The notes under the pieces were generated by a model, which was not told where the DNA came from, searched no databases, and was given only the letters and a program-made list of their open reading frames with translations. From Alsobacter sp045348435 (GTDB lineage Bacteria > Pseudomonadota > Alphaproteobacteria > Rhizobiales > Beijerinckiaceae), in contig NZ_CP157484.1 of the NCBI RefSeq assembly GCF_045348435.1, positions 2,046,001 through 2,110,000 on the forward strand: a stretch of 64,000 nucleotides of DNA. The letters run 5' to 3'. This document shows, piece by piece, positions 1-8,811 of this stretch. Numbering within the stretch: the stretch's first letter is position 1; each line of letters begins with the position of its first letter. Both the position numbers and the translations under genes were made by a program.

Positions 1-426
1 CGGGCGACCTTCACGGTCGACCTGCGCGATCCGGACGCGGCGCGGCTGCGGCGCGAGGAGGACGCCCTGGAGGAGTTCCTGGCCGAGGTCGCCCGGTCCG
101 AGGATGTCGGGGTCTCGGTCGAGGTCCTGGCCCGCTTCGAGCCCGTCGCCTTCGATCCGGGCCTCGTCGCGATGATCGAGGAGGCCGCGGCGGCGCGCCG
201 TCTGCCGTGCAGGCGCATGGTCTCGGGCGCCGGCCACGACGCCCAGATGATGGCGCGCGTAGCGCCCGCGGCCATGATCTTCGTGCCGAGCCGGGACGGC
301 GTCAGCCACAACCCGGCGGAGTTCACCGCGCAGGCGGACCTGGCGGCCGGCGCGGCGGTGCTGCTCGACGTCGTCGCCCGGCTGGCCTGCGCGACGCCGG
401 ACGACGATGGGAGGGCAGGGGGCTAG
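1..426 (+). CDS. C-terminal part of an M20-family amidase (hydantoinase/carbamoylase type)
   Basis: The reading frame is open from the first base and runs to TAG at 424-426, so only the last 141 residues are visible. The segment with GAGHDAQMM followed by FVPSRDGVSHNPAEFT is the signature end of the Zn-dependent N-carbamoyl-L-amino-acid hydrolase / allantoate amidohydrolase / ureidoglycolate hydrolase group. The His of GHDA and the His of SHNPAE belong to the active-site region in that family. These cytosolic enzymes cleave carbamoyl or related amide bonds. Substrate cannot be told from this fragment. Its stop overlaps the converging oxidase gene by four bases (CTAG). It may belong to the same catabolic island, but the shared promoter element is not visible for it because its 5' end lies outside the window. 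Confidence 0.85.
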   Translation, partial: RATFTVDLRDPDAARLRREEDALEEFLAEVARSEDVGVSVEVLARFEPVAFDPGLVAMIEEAAAARRLPCRRMVSGAGHDAQMMARVAPAAMIFVPSRDGVSHNPAEFTAQADLAAGAAVLLDVVARLACATPDDDGRAGG

Positions 427-2036
427 GACCCCCGGCCCGACAAGGTGGCGAGCCCCAGCGATCCCGGGTTCATCAGCCCGCGCGGATCCAGCGCCCGCTT
501 CACGTCCTGCAGCAGGGACCAGGTCTCGGGCTTCAGGATCTCGGCGAAGGGATAGTCCCGCGCCACCTGCCAGCTGACGCCGCCGAGCCCCGCATAGAGC
601 TCCTGCGTGGCGCGGCGCAGCTCCGCGACGGCGTTGCGGGTCTCCGGGTTGGCCGGGCGGTTCATCCACGGCTTCACGATCTCGGCCCCGACGCTGGCGG
701 CGTGCAGGGGCGTGATCTCGTCGGTCCAGTAGAAGGCCGGCTCCAGGAAGAACTCGTTGCCGACCGTCATGCTCATCACCGAGTAGACGATGCCGTGGCG
801 CTCCATGAAGGGCCGGCGCTCGGCGAAGAACGCCTCGTTGGCGTCCACCACGCGCTGCGCGTCGCCCAGCGGGAACACGGCGTGAATCGGCACCCAGCGC
901 TCGCCGTTGAGGCCCAGCATGCCGCGCACCGGCCCGAAGGGCTTGGCCCGCATCACCTTGGGCACGCTGTTCTCGATCTCGGTTCCGTGCGCGCGCCCGA
1001 TGGCGCTCAGCGTCGCCATGCCCTTGCGCAGCGCGTCCTCGTCGGCCGCCTCGGTGACGATATGGAGCGTGTAATTGTGCGCCTTAAGGAAGCCCGCGCC
1101 CGCCACCGCCACGCCGGCCGCCGCCTTGACGCCCTCCAGCAGCGACTTGCCCGAGGTCGCCACCGCGCCGAGCGCCTTCAGCCCGTCCGAGATGCGGTTC
1201 ACGCTGGCCGAATGCTGCGCCTTGGTGCGGTCGATGCCGAAGCCCTCGGCGACGAGGCGGGTGCGCGCCATCTCGACCTGCGCGGCCGCCATGGCGTTCA
1301 GGCTCTCGAAACCGAAGGACAGGAAGCCCGTCTCGGCTGGGCGGGGCCAGAGCCGCAGCGTCGCCGAGACCTTGACGCCGAAGGCCCCGTTGTCGCCCAG
1401 AAACAGCCCGGTCAGGTCCGGCCCGCCCTCGCGCGTGAAGGGCTTGGTCCCCTTCCGCCCGCCCGAGCCCGTGGTCGCCAGCCGCCCGTCCGGTAGCGCG
1501 ACGGTGACGCCGAGCACCGCCTCCGCGACCGTGCCGTTCAGCGCCGAGCCGAAAAAGGCGCTGTTCTGCGAGAGCGCGCCGCCCACCGTGGCGTTGACGC
1601 CCGACAGCGGCCCCCAATAGCCCGTGCGCAGGCCCGTGCCTTCCAGCGCTGCGTTGACGCTTTCCCAGGTGCACCCGGCCTCGACCGTGATGTAGCGATC
1701 GTCGGCGTTGACCTCGACGATGCGGTTGAGCTTGCGCGTGTCGATCACGACCGAGTCGGCGCGGTCCGGAAGGTAGCCCTTGGTGTACGACATGCCGCCG
1801 CCGCGCGGCACCACCGAGAGCCCGTGCTCGGCCGCGACCCGTACAGCCTCGGCGACCTCCTCGCCGGTTTGCGCCATCACGACCGCCAGCGGCGGGATGC
1901 CGGGCTGCCAGAAGATGTCGTTGGCGTAGTAGTCGCGCGTCTTGGCGTCCGCCAGCACGCGGTCGTCGCCCAGCGCGCGCTGCAGGGCGTCGAGAGCCAT
2001 CAGGTCGTCGGCTCGGATGTGATCCGTCATCGACAT
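423..2036 (-). CDS. FAD-linked oxidase (PCMH/VAO superfamily, GlcD-like)
   Basis: The 537-residue product carries an N-terminal PCMH-type FAD-binding domain. Residues about 50-230 include PRGGGMSYTKGY, VEAGCTWESVNAAL and SGVNATVGGALSQNSAFFGS, matching the pyrophosphate-binding loops of the vanillyl-alcohol-oxidase superfamily. The C-terminal half is the substrate cap domain and ends with the usual DPRGLMNPG motif. Such proteins oxidise 2-hydroxy acids, alcohols or amines, passing electrons to oxygen or a carrier. I chose the ATG at 2036 because TGAGGAGCG lies just upstream; a longer frame to 2114 has no comparable ribosome site. It diverges from the IclR gene, and its promoter region carries the shared TTTC-N5-GTGACA element. 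Substrate is unknown; the context suggests it oxidises whatever the neighbouring LIV importer brings in. Confidence 0.85.
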   Translation of the reverse strand: MSMTDHIRADDLMALDALQRALGDDRVLADAKTRDYYANDIFWQPGIPPLAVVMAQTGEEVAEAVRVAAEHGLSVVPRGGGMSYTKGYLPDRADSVVIDTRKLNRIVEVNADDRYITVEAGCTWESVNAALEGTGLRTGYWGPLSGVNATVGGALSQNSAFFGSALNGTVAEAVLGVTVALPDGRLATTGSGGRKGTKPFTREGGPDLTGLFLGDNGAFGVKVSATLRLWPRPAETGFLSFGFESLNAMAAAQVEMARTRLVAEGFGIDRTKAQHSASVNRISDGLKALGAVATSGKSLLEGVKAAAGVAVAGAGFLKAHNYTLHIVTEAADEDALRKGMATLSAIGRAHGTEIENSVPKVMRAKPFGPVRGMLGLNGERWVPIHAVFPLGDAQRVVDANEAFFAERRPFMERHGIVYSVMSMTVGNEFFLEPAFYWTDEITPLHAASVGAEIVKPWMNRPANPETRNAVAELRRATQELYAGLGGVSWQVARDYPFAEILKPETWSLLQDVKRALDPRGLMNPGSLGLATLSGRGS

Positions 2037-2108
2037 CGGGCGCTCCTCAGTTTGGGGCGTTGCGTCGCCCGCCGATCGCGCCGGATCGAACCATCGTAGG
2101 CCAGCGCG

Positions 2109-2144
2109 TGTCAACTTTCGACTTCCATTTCATACCGTGACATG
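2109..2144 (-). promoter_or_regulatory. Shared regulatory element plus -35-like box upstream of the FAD oxidase gene
   Basis: Read toward the oxidase gene, CATGTCAC-N5-GAAA (2144-2128) is followed by exactly 13 bp and then TTGACA (2114-2109). The same order and spacing occurs at 2967-3002 and 14124-14159. No good -10 hexamer is obvious downstream. The element lies between divergent genes, so it could also control iclR itself. Confidence 0.6.
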
Positions 2145-2183
2145 GGTAGTCTGGCGTGGACCACAGAAGTTGCCGGACGATCC

Positions 2184-2966
2184 ATGGCCGAGACCGACTC
2201 CCCCACCCAGAATGTCAGGGCCGTCACCCGGGCCCTGTCCGTGCTGTCGTCCTTTTCGGGCAAGAGCGTCCAGTCGCTGGCCGAGGTCACCAACGCCACC
2301 GGGCTCGACAAGGGCACCACGCGCCGCCTGCTGCTGACCATGATGAGCAGCGGCTTCATCGCCCAGGATCCGGCCTCGCAGCATTACCGGCTGGGCCGCG
2401 CCATCCGCGACCTCGCCGCCAATGTGGCCGACGATCTCGATTTGCGCGGCGTGGCCCTGCCGGTGCTCACGGAGCTGGCCGGGGACGTGCACGGCACCGC
2501 CTTCCTGTCGGTCTATGACGAGGGCGACGTGGTGTGCCTGGACCGAATCCACGACATGAAGGGCATCGAGGTCCACTGGTGGGCCGTGGGCGGCACGCTT
2601 CCCTATAATTGCGGCGGCGCGCCCAAGCTCCTGCTGGCTTATCAGTCGCCCGAAGAGATCGAGCGCGTCCTGCGGCAGAAACCGGCGGCGCTGACCCCCA
2701 AGAGCATCACGGACCCCGCCGAACTCAAGGCCTCCTTGGCGAAGATCCGCGAGCGCGGCTGGGAGCTCGCCATCGACGACGTGGCCCTGGGCCTGTCGGC
2801 GCTCGCCGTGCCGGTGCGCGGCCGGGATGGCGAGATCGTCTGCTCCATCAGCATCGCCGGTCTCACGCCCCAGATGGTGGCCCGCAACAGGCCGGTGCAT
2901 CTTGCCCGCGTGCAGAACGCCGCCGCCGCCATTGAGCGCCGCCTCAAGGGAGTCGGACGGAGCTAG
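2184..2966 (+). CDS. IclR-family transcriptional regulator
   Basis: The 260-residue protein has an N-terminal winged helix-turn-helix. It begins near NVRAVTRALSVLSSF, and the recognition region is about VTNATGLDKGTTRRLLLTM. An IclR effector-binding domain follows, with GLSALAVPVRGRDGEIVCSIS and a preceding LDRIHDMKGI strand. IclR proteins are cytosolic activators or repressors of small catabolic regulons and usually sense a pathway metabolite. I prefer the ATG at 2184. An in-frame ATG at 2142 would sit inside the shared regulatory element and lacks a ribosome site. The gene lies between a divergent oxidase gene and a downstream LIV importer, and the same candidate operator flanks it on both sides. 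It is therefore the likely regulator of the island; this is inference from position and motif. Confidence 0.9.
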   Translation: MAETDSPTQNVRAVTRALSVLSSFSGKSVQSLAEVTNATGLDKGTTRRLLLTMMSSGFIAQDPASQHYRLGRAIRDLAANVADDLDLRGVALPVLTELAGDVHGTAFLSVYDEGDVVCLDRIHDMKGIEVHWWAVGGTLPYNCGGAPKLLLAYQSPEEIERVLRQKPAALTPKSITDPAELKASLAKIRERGWELAIDDVALGLSALAVPVRGRDGEIVCSISIAGLTPQMVARNRPVHLARVQNAAAAIERRLKGVGRS

Positions 2967-3026
2967 CGTGTCACTCTACGAAACGCGAGTTGTGGTTTGA
3001 CAGAGAAGATCCGTTGGCGGTAGTTT
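2967..3026 (+). promoter_or_regulatory. Shared regulatory element and promoter of the LIV importer operon
   Basis: CGTGTCAC-TCTAC-GAAA lies at 2967-2983, immediately after the iclR stop codon. Thirteen bases later is TTGACA (2997-3002). An 18-bp spacer then leads to TAGTTT (3021-3026), giving a plausible sigma-70 promoter for the importer. The element orientation and distance to the -35 match the two other copies in the window. An element this close upstream of -35 fits an activator site. Confidence 0.65.
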
Positions 3027-3167
3027 GGGTTGTGGTCGACGAGGCCACGGGAACGCCGTGACCGAGGACCGAAGACGCTTCGCCCCAAGGGCGACGGCGT
3101 CGCGGCCCCGGTCCACGACGGCTCGACGATGATCACCAAGATCACGCGACAAGTCCGGGGAGGGAAC

Positions 3168-4334
3168 ATGAGCAAAGCTTCCGTAGCCGCGCGCAGCATG
3201 CGCGGCGTTCTGGCCGGCGCTGCGGCGCTTGCGATCAGCTACGCCGGAACCGCGGGCGCCGCCCCGGCGGCCGGCGAATATGGCGTCGGCTTCATCACCG
3301 AGAACACCGGCCCGCTGGCCGCCGCAGGCGTCTCCTACCATCGCGGCGCCCAGCTCGCGGTCGACGAGATCAACGACAGCGGCTTCATCGGCCAGGGCGT
3401 CAAGCTCAAGCTCAGCGAAAAGGAGAGCGGCTCGGACGCGGCGCGGGCCGTGCAGGCGCTGACGCAGTTCTCGGCCGACCGCAACGTCATCGCGGTGACG
3501 TGCTGCATCCTGTCGCCGGTCGCCGCCGCCCTGAAGCCGGTCACCACCAACGCCAAGCTGCCGCTCGTGATCTACGGCGCGACGCTGCCGGGCCTGCCGC
3601 AGCCGCCTTACGTCACCTCCATCGTGGGCCTGCCCGGCCCGCAGGAAGTGAAGATGTCGAAGGTGCTGGCCGAGACCCTGAAGCCCAAGACGGTGGCGTA
3701 CTTCGTCAACGCCGACAACGAAGGCTTCCAGAACCGCCTGAAGGCCGCCCAGAAGGTGATGGACGACGCCGGCGTCAAGAATGTCGGCGTGGTGAGCATC
3801 CTGTCCGCCGACACGGACTTCACCGCCCCGGCCACCCAGGCGATGGCCACCAACCCCGATCTCATCATGGTCTGGACCACGCAGACGCCTGCGGCCGGCA
3901 TCATCGCGGCGCTGCGCTCGCGCGGCTATGCGGGCAAGATCGCCACCTCGGACGTGATCTCGCCGGCTCCGGTCTTCAAGAAGATCGGCGCGCCGCTGGC
4001 CGGCATCCCGTTCCCGATCATCTTCTCGTCCGAGATCTCCAGCAGCCCCGAGGCGAAGAAGTTCGTCGAGGGCTACACGAAGAAGTTCGGCGAGGCCCCG
4101 GACACCTATTCTGCGCAGGGCTATACGGCGCTCTACTACATCGCGCAGGGCCTGAAGGGCCTTGAGGGCAAGCCCACGCGCGAGGACCTGGCCGCCTCGA
4201 TCGGCAAGATCCAGTCCATCGCCTACAACGTCTATGGCGGCGTGCCGATGGTGAACGGCCAGGCCGAAGTCCAGAACTCCCTGATCGCCAACTGGACGGC
4301 GGACGGAAAGGTCGTGCGCTGGGAGAACAAGTGA
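3168..4334 (+). CDS. LIV-type ABC transporter substrate-binding protein
   Basis: The 388-residue product begins with a Sec-type signal peptide (about residues 1-32, ending near AGAAPA). It then has a type-I periplasmic binding fold of the leucine/branched-chain amino-acid family: YGVGFITENTGPLAAAGVSYHRGAQLAVDEIN at the first lobe and DTYSAQGYTALYYIAQGL near the end. It should capture a solute in the periplasm and deliver it to the permeases encoded immediately downstream. The ATG at 3168 has GGGGAGGG upstream, while the open frame extends 46 codons further without a good start. This family binds amino acids but also many aromatic and organic acids. The catabolic setting makes a carboxylate or amide ligand as likely as leucine. 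Its stop overlaps the next start (TGATG). Confidence 0.9.
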   Translation: MSKASVAARSMRGVLAGAAALAISYAGTAGAAPAAGEYGVGFITENTGPLAAAGVSYHRGAQLAVDEINDSGFIGQGVKLKLSEKESGSDAARAVQALTQFSADRNVIAVTCCILSPVAAALKPVTTNAKLPLVIYGATLPGLPQPPYVTSIVGLPGPQEVKMSKVLAETLKPKTVAYFVNADNEGFQNRLKAAQKVMDDAGVKNVGVVSILSADTDFTAPATQAMATNPDLIMVWTTQTPAAGIIAALRSRGYAGKIATSDVISPAPVFKKIGAPLAGIPFPIIFSSEISSSPEAKKFVEGYTKKFGEAPDTYSAQGYTALYYIAQGLKGLEGKPTREDLAASIGKIQSIAYNVYGGVPMVNGQAEVQNSLIANWTADGKVVRWENK

Positions 4335-5221
4335 TGCAGCTCTTTGTCGAGCAGCTGATCAACGGCTGGGCGCTGGGCTCGCTCTACGCCCTGTTCGGGA
4401 TCGGCTTCGGCCTCGTCTTCTCCACGCTCGGCATCCTCAACGCCGCGCACGGGACCTACGCGAGCTGGGCCGCCATCGCTGGCTACTACGCGGTGGAGCG
4501 CTTCGGCGTCCCGTTCCCGGTCGCGATCGCGGCGGGCGTGATCGGCGGCGGCCTCCTGGCCGTCGTCGTGGACCAGATCGGCTTCCAGCCGCTCCGGGCC
4601 AAGAAGACCGGCATGCTCGGCGCGCTGATCACCAGCATCGCGTTCTGGATCATCCTCGACAGCCTGGCCGGTTTCGCGACCGGCCAGCAGAGCCTGGCTT
4701 TCCCGGCCGCGAGCTATCCCAACCAGATGGTCGTGATGGGCCCGCTGCGCGTGCCGCAGATGCAGATCATCACCATCGTGGCGCTGCTTGTCTGCACCAT
4801 CGGCATCCACCTCTTGATCCAGAAGACCCGCATCGGCGCGGCCATGCGGGCCGTCGGCTGGAACGAGGTCGCGGCGGCGCTAGGCGGCGTCAACGCCCGC
4901 ATGGTGATCCTGCTGACCGCCTTCCTGGCGGGCGCGACGTCCGGGCTCGCCGGCGTGCTGGGCGGCATCTCGACCTCCAACGTGTCGTTCACGCTGGGCG
5001 AAGGCTTGATGCTGAAGGGCTTCGCGGCCGTGGTGGTGGGCGGCTACGACGACGTTCGCGGCACCGCCATCGCGGGCATCTGCCTCGGCATCATCGAGGT
5101 CTTCGTGGCCCAGTACATCTCCACGAGCTTCCGCGACGGCTTCACCTACATGCTGCTCCTCGCCTTCCTGATCGCCCGTCCGCGTGGGCTGTTCGGCAGC
5201 GCCAGCTTCGTGCGGGCCTGA
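4334..5221 (+). CDS. LIV-type ABC permease, LivH family
   Basis: The 295-residue hydrophobic protein has about eight membrane segments. It shows the LivH pattern: N-terminal LINGWALGSLYALFGIGFGLVFSTLGILNAAHG and late GLMLKGFAAVVVGGYDDVRGTAIAGICLGIIEV. It forms one half of the inner-membrane channel. The ATG at 4334 overlaps the stop of the binding-protein gene, indicating translational coupling. A GTG one codon upstream is possible but less likely. The next permease gene starts two bases after the stop. Confidence 0.9.
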   Translation: MQLFVEQLINGWALGSLYALFGIGFGLVFSTLGILNAAHGTYASWAAIAGYYAVERFGVPFPVAIAAGVIGGGLLAVVVDQIGFQPLRAKKTGMLGALITSIAFWIILDSLAGFATGQQSLAFPAASYPNQMVVMGPLRVPQMQIITIVALLVCTIGIHLLIQKTRIGAAMRAVGWNEVAAALGGVNARMVILLTAFLAGATSGLAGVLGGISTSNVSFTLGEGLMLKGFAAVVVGGYDDVRGTAIAGICLGIIEVFVAQYISTSFRDGFTYMLLLAFLIARPRGLFGSASFVRA

Positions 5222-5222
5222 G

Positions 5223-6137
5223 ATGGAGACCTTCCTCGACCTCTGGGCCGCCTATGGCAGCACCGTCACTTTCGCGATGGTCAACGCGCTGTTCGCGCTG
5301 AGCACCTACGCGGTGCTGTCCACGGGCGTGCTGAGCTTCACCACGGTGGTGTTCGCCGCCGTGGGCGGCTTCCTGGCCGCGCAGCTCTCCGGCAAGTTCG
5401 GCTTGCCGCTCTGGGCCGCCTTTCCGGCGGCGGCGCTGGGCGGCGGCTTCGCGGCCGCCGTGGTGGCCTTCGCGTTTCTGCGGCTCGAGAGCCACTGGAT
5501 GGCGCTCGCCAGCCTCGCGCTGGTGCTCATCACCCGCGTGACGGCCCTGAACGCGCCGGCTCTGACCGGCGGCGTCAATGGCCTGATCGTGCCGGTCCGG
5601 GTCGAGCCATTGGAACTCGCGATCCTGCTGGCGCTCTGCACTGTGGTGTTCTGGCGCCTGCACCGGTCGTGGTTCGGCCTCGCCTCCAGGGCCGTACGCG
5701 AGGACGCGGCCGTGGCCTCCACGATGGGGATCAGCCCCTACCGCATCCAGTTCATCGCCTTCCTGATCAGCGGCGTCGTCGGCGGCCTCGGCGGCGCGGC
5801 GCTGGCCTTCACGCTGCAGTTCATCTCGCCCGAGACCTACTTCATCGGCATCGCCTTCACGATGATCGCCTCCACGGTGCTGGGCGGCTCCTTCCACTGG
5901 CTCGGCCCGATCATCGGCGCGGCCGTGTTCACGGCGCTGCCCACCACCATGCAGGCCATCGTGCCGCAGATCGAGGACGTGGCGAAGGGCGTGGTGCTGC
6001 TGCTGATCATGATCTTCCTGCCGCGCGGCCTCATCGACCCGCGGGCGTGGGGGCTGAAGAAGGCCGCCCGGCTGCGCCAGAAAATCCACGACGAGACCGA
6101 GGCCAAGCGGGCGGCGGAGCGCGACGCCCATGCGTGA
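5223..6137 (+). CDS. LIV-type ABC permease, LivM family
   Basis: This 304-residue membrane protein pairs with the LivH-type permease. The LivM region is seen in VREDAAVASTMGISPYRIQFIAF followed by ISGVVGGLGGAALAF, the cytoplasmic coupling loop and next helix. The ATG at 5223 gives METFLDLWAAYG and sits directly after the previous stop; an upstream frame would overlap livH by 39 bases. The end, rich in charged residues (DETEAKRAAERDAHA), is cytoplasmic. It overlaps the ATPase gene start by eight bases, so the operon is tightly coupled. Confidence 0.88.
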   Translation: METFLDLWAAYGSTVTFAMVNALFALSTYAVLSTGVLSFTTVVFAAVGGFLAAQLSGKFGLPLWAAFPAAALGGGFAAAVVAFAFLRLESHWMALASLALVLITRVTALNAPALTGGVNGLIVPVRVEPLELAILLALCTVVFWRLHRSWFGLASRAVREDAAVASTMGISPYRIQFIAFLISGVVGGLGGAALAFTLQFISPETYFIGIAFTMIASTVLGGSFHWLGPIIGAAVFTALPTTMQAIVPQIEDVAKGVVLLLIMIFLPRGLIDPRAWGLKKAARLRQKIHDETEAKRAAERDAHA

Positions 6138-6930
6138 CGCCGGCTCCCTCCTGGTGCTCGAGGACGTGGTCAAGCGCTTCGGCGGCGTCGCCGCCGTGGG
6201 CGGGCTCACGGCCCATGTCCGGCAAGGCAGCGTCCATGGCCTGATCGGCCCCAACGGCGCCGGCAAGACCACGGTGATCAACCTGATCACCGGGCTGTTC
6301 CACCCCACCTCCGGGACGATCCGCTTCGCGGGCGCCGAGCTGGAGGCCATGGCCCCGCAGGACATCGCCGCCAAAGGCATCTCGCGCACCTACCAGAATG
6401 TCCGCCTGTTCAGCGGCATGACGGCGCTCGAGCAGGTGATGACCGGCTGCTGGCTGCGTCGCGGCGTGTCGCTCTGGTCGTCGTTCCTCGGCCTGCCGGC
6501 GGCGTCCAGCGCCTGGCGCTCCACCCGCGAGCAGGCGTTGCACCTGCTCGACCGGGTCGCGATGGCGCACCGCGCCGACGAACTCGCCGAAACGCTGAGC
6601 TATGGCGAGCAGCGCCGCATCGAGATCGCCCGCGCGCTCGGGTCCGACCCGAAGCTGCTGCTGCTCGACGAGCCCACGGCCGGCATGAACCATTCCGAGG
6701 CGGAGGCGGTCGGCCGCCTCGTCCACGAGTTGCGCGACGCCGGCCTGACCATTCTGATGGTCGAGCACAATATGAGCCTCGTCACCGCCTTTTGCGACAG
6801 CTGCACGGTGATGAATTTCGGCCGGCTCCTGGCCGAAGGGGACCCGAAGACCTGCATCGCCGACCCGGCCGTGCAGGAAGCCTATTTCGGACGCAAGAAC
6901 GATGCTGACCGTATCCAAGCTCTCCGCTAG
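6130..6930 (+). CDS. LIV-type ABC ATPase, LivG family
   Basis: The 266-residue protein contains a full nucleotide-binding domain: Walker A GPNGAGKTT at about residue 38, Q-loop ISRTYQNVRLF, signature LSYGEQRRIEIARAL, Walker B LLLLDEPTAGMNHSE and the switch His in MVEHNMSLV. The last part (FGRLLAEGDPKTCIADPAVQEAYFG) is the usual LivG tail. It energises transport at the inner membrane together with the LivF-type ATPase, whose gene begins 29 bases before this stop. Confidence 0.9.
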   Translation: MRDAGSLLVLEDVVKRFGGVAAVGGLTAHVRQGSVHGLIGPNGAGKTTVINLITGLFHPTSGTIRFAGAELEAMAPQDIAAKGISRTYQNVRLFSGMTALEQVMTGCWLRRGVSLWSSFLGLPAASSAWRSTREQALHLLDRVAMAHRADELAETLSYGEQRRIEIARALGSDPKLLLLDEPTAGMNHSEAEAVGRLVHELRDAGLTILMVEHNMSLVTAFCDSCTVMNFGRLLAEGDPKTCIADPAVQEAYFGRKNDADRIQALR

Positions 6931-7597
6931 CTACGGGGCGATCCAGGCCGTCCGGGGCATCGACCTCCAGGTCAAGGCGGGCTCGCTCTGCGTCGTGCTC
7001 GGCTCCAACGGCGCCGGCAAGTCGACGACGCTGCGCAGCATCGCCGGGCTGCACCGGCCGGTGTCGGGCTCCATCAGCCTCGACGGCGCGGAGATCTCGC
7101 GGCTGCCGCTGCACAAGGTGGTCCGCTCCGGCCTCGCGCTGGTGCCGGAAGGCCGCATGGTCGTGGCGCCGCTCAGCGTCGAGGAAAATCTCGGCCTCAG
7201 CGCCTTTGCGGGCCGCAACGCGGATCCGGAGCTTCTCGACAAGGTCTATACGCTGTTCCCGCGCCTGGCCGAGCGACGCCTCCAGAAGGCCGGCCTGCTC
7301 AGCGGCGGCGAGCAGCAGATGCTCGCCATCGGCCGCGCGCTGATAACCCGGCCGCAGATGCTGGTGCTGGACGAGCCCTCCATGGGGCTCGCCCCCTCCG
7401 TCGTCGACCTCGTGTTCCAGGCCATCGTGGCGCTGCACCGCGAGGGCCAGTCCATCCTGCTGGTGGAGCAGAACGCCGCCATCGCGCTCTCGGTGTGCGA
7501 CTACGGCTACGTCATGCGCCGCGGCCAGATCGTGGTCGAGGGCACGCCGGACGCGCTGAAGCAGAACCCCGAAGTGCTGGAAGCCTACCTGTCCTGA
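6902..7597 (+). CDS. LIV-type ABC ATPase, LivF family
   Basis: The 231-residue product has Walker A GSNGAGKST, a Q-loop at LVPEGRMVVAPLSVEENL (typical of LivF), signature LSGGEQQMLAIGRAL, Walker B LVLDEPSMGLAPSVV and switch His replaced by the LivF-typical LVEQNA. It completes the five-component importer. The stop codon is embedded in a short perfect inverted repeat (ACCTGTC-CT-GACAGGT, 7587-7602) that lacks a T tract. Confidence 0.9.
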   Translation: MLTVSKLSASYGAIQAVRGIDLQVKAGSLCVVLGSNGAGKSTTLRSIAGLHRPVSGSISLDGAEISRLPLHKVVRSGLALVPEGRMVVAPLSVEENLGLSAFAGRNADPELLDKVYTLFPRLAERRLQKAGLLSGGEQQMLAIGRALITRPQMLVLDEPSMGLAPSVVDLVFQAIVALHREGQSILLVEQNAAIALSVCDYGYVMRRGQIVVEGTPDALKQNPEVLEAYLS

Positions 7598-7718
7598 CAG
7601 GTTCGCGGCGACTTACGACCGCCCAGATTAAACTTTCCCAAGGCGCCCCGGCGAGCAGCCTGCCGCCGCCGCCGCATGCTAGCGTGCCGACAACGATCAA
7701 GTCGTCGGGGGAACGGTC

Positions 7719-8792
7719 ATGAAGGGCATCGCAGCGGCGGCTGTCGCCGTCTTGGGGGGAATCAGCGCAGCCCAAGCCTTCGATGGATGGCGGCTGGAGC
7801 GGGCGACCCCCATTCCGAGCAAGACCGCCGCGTTCGACTACATCACCTACGATCCGACCGCGAAGCGACTGTATATCGGCCACCGCAAGGAAGGCCTGCA
7901 GGTGGTGGACGCGACCAGCGGCGCATTGATCGGCGTCGTCGCCGGGACCCCCGAGGCGAGCTCCAACGGCGCCACGCTCATCCCGGAACTCGATCTCGGC
8001 ATCTCCAACAATGAGAACGGCACGCTGATCCCGTTCAAGCTGTCCACGCGGGAGACCAGCGCGCCCGTGCGCCTGGGCGAGGAGCTGGACACCAGCCACT
8101 ACGACCCGACGACGAAGCGCCTCTTCGTCAACATGGCGGCCGACGCCAGCGGGGCGGAGATCGCCGTGCTGGAGACGCCGAGCCTCGCAAAGGTCGGCTC
8201 CATCAAGCTGGCCACCAAGAAGCCCGAGCACGCCGCCTTCGACGGCGCCGGCGTCATGTATCTGGCGTCCCGCGATCTCGACCTCGTCTACCGCATCGAC
8301 GCGAAAGCCCTGAAGGTCACGGCCGAGTGGCCGACCAAGGGCTGCGCACAGGCCAACAGCACCGCGATCGACACGGCGCGCCAGCGCCTGTTCGTCGCCT
8401 GCCGGGGCAACGACAAGCTGAAGCCGTCGCTCATCGTCATGAACACCGCCTCGGGCGACGTCGGCTACACGGCCGAGATCGGCGGCGGCAATGACGGCCT
8501 CGTCTATGACCCGGACGTCAAGCGGCTGTTCGCCGCCAATGGGCTCAGCGCCGTGATCAATGTGTTCGAGCAGGTGGACGCCGACACCTACAAGCCCGTC
8601 GAATCCGTCCTGACCCGGCCGATGGTCAAGGTGCTCGCCTATGACCAGCAGGCGCAGAAGCTCTTCTCCATGACGGCGGAAGGCTCGGCCGACGCCTCCA
8701 AGAAGATCAACACCAGCGTCGGGCCGTTCTACCCGAACACCTTCTTTCCCAACACCTTCACGGTGCTGACCTACGCCAAGGCGCCCAAATAG
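7719..8792 (+). CDS. Secreted YncE-like beta-propeller protein
   Basis: The 357-residue product starts with a signal peptide (about residues 1-20, ending SAAQA) and is probably periplasmic. Repeated blades carry the pattern YDPTAKRLYIG, YDPTTKRLFVN, DTARQRLFVACRG and YDPDVKRLFAANG, typical of YncE / 40-residue YVTN-like propellers. No catalytic motif can be recognised; such proteins usually bind ligands or partners. The start has GGGGAACGGTC before the ATG. It follows livF by 121 bases on the same strand and could be co-transcribed or separate. A role in recognising the imported compound is possible but not shown. An unusual NTFFPNTF direct repeat lies near the C-terminus. Confidence 0.75.
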   Translation: MKGIAAAAVAVLGGISAAQAFDGWRLERATPIPSKTAAFDYITYDPTAKRLYIGHRKEGLQVVDATSGALIGVVAGTPEASSNGATLIPELDLGISNNENGTLIPFKLSTRETSAPVRLGEELDTSHYDPTTKRLFVNMAADASGAEIAVLETPSLAKVGSIKLATKKPEHAAFDGAGVMYLASRDLDLVYRIDAKALKVTAEWPTKGCAQANSTAIDTARQRLFVACRGNDKLKPSLIVMNTASGDVGYTAEIGGGNDGLVYDPDVKRLFAANGLSAVINVFEQVDADTYKPVESVLTRPMVKVLAYDQQAQKLFSMTAEGSADASKKINTSVGPFYPNTFFPNTFTVLTYAKAPK

Positions 8793-8811
8793 GAGCGCCT
8801 CGGCGCCGCGC

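Noticed and set aside
207..1496. Long open frame antisense to the FAD oxidase gene
   Set aside because: Translation is Arg/Gly/His-rich without any fold pattern; it is a by-product of high GC third positions in the real gene on the other strand.
5142..6389. Long minus-strand open frame across the LivM and LivG genes
   Set aside because: Low-complexity His/Glu/Arg-rich product that mirrors well-supported transporter genes; no ribosome site or domain.
7587..7602. Possible terminator at the end of the livF gene
   Set aside because: The ACCTGTC/GACAGGT repeat is short, includes the stop codon and has no T tract.
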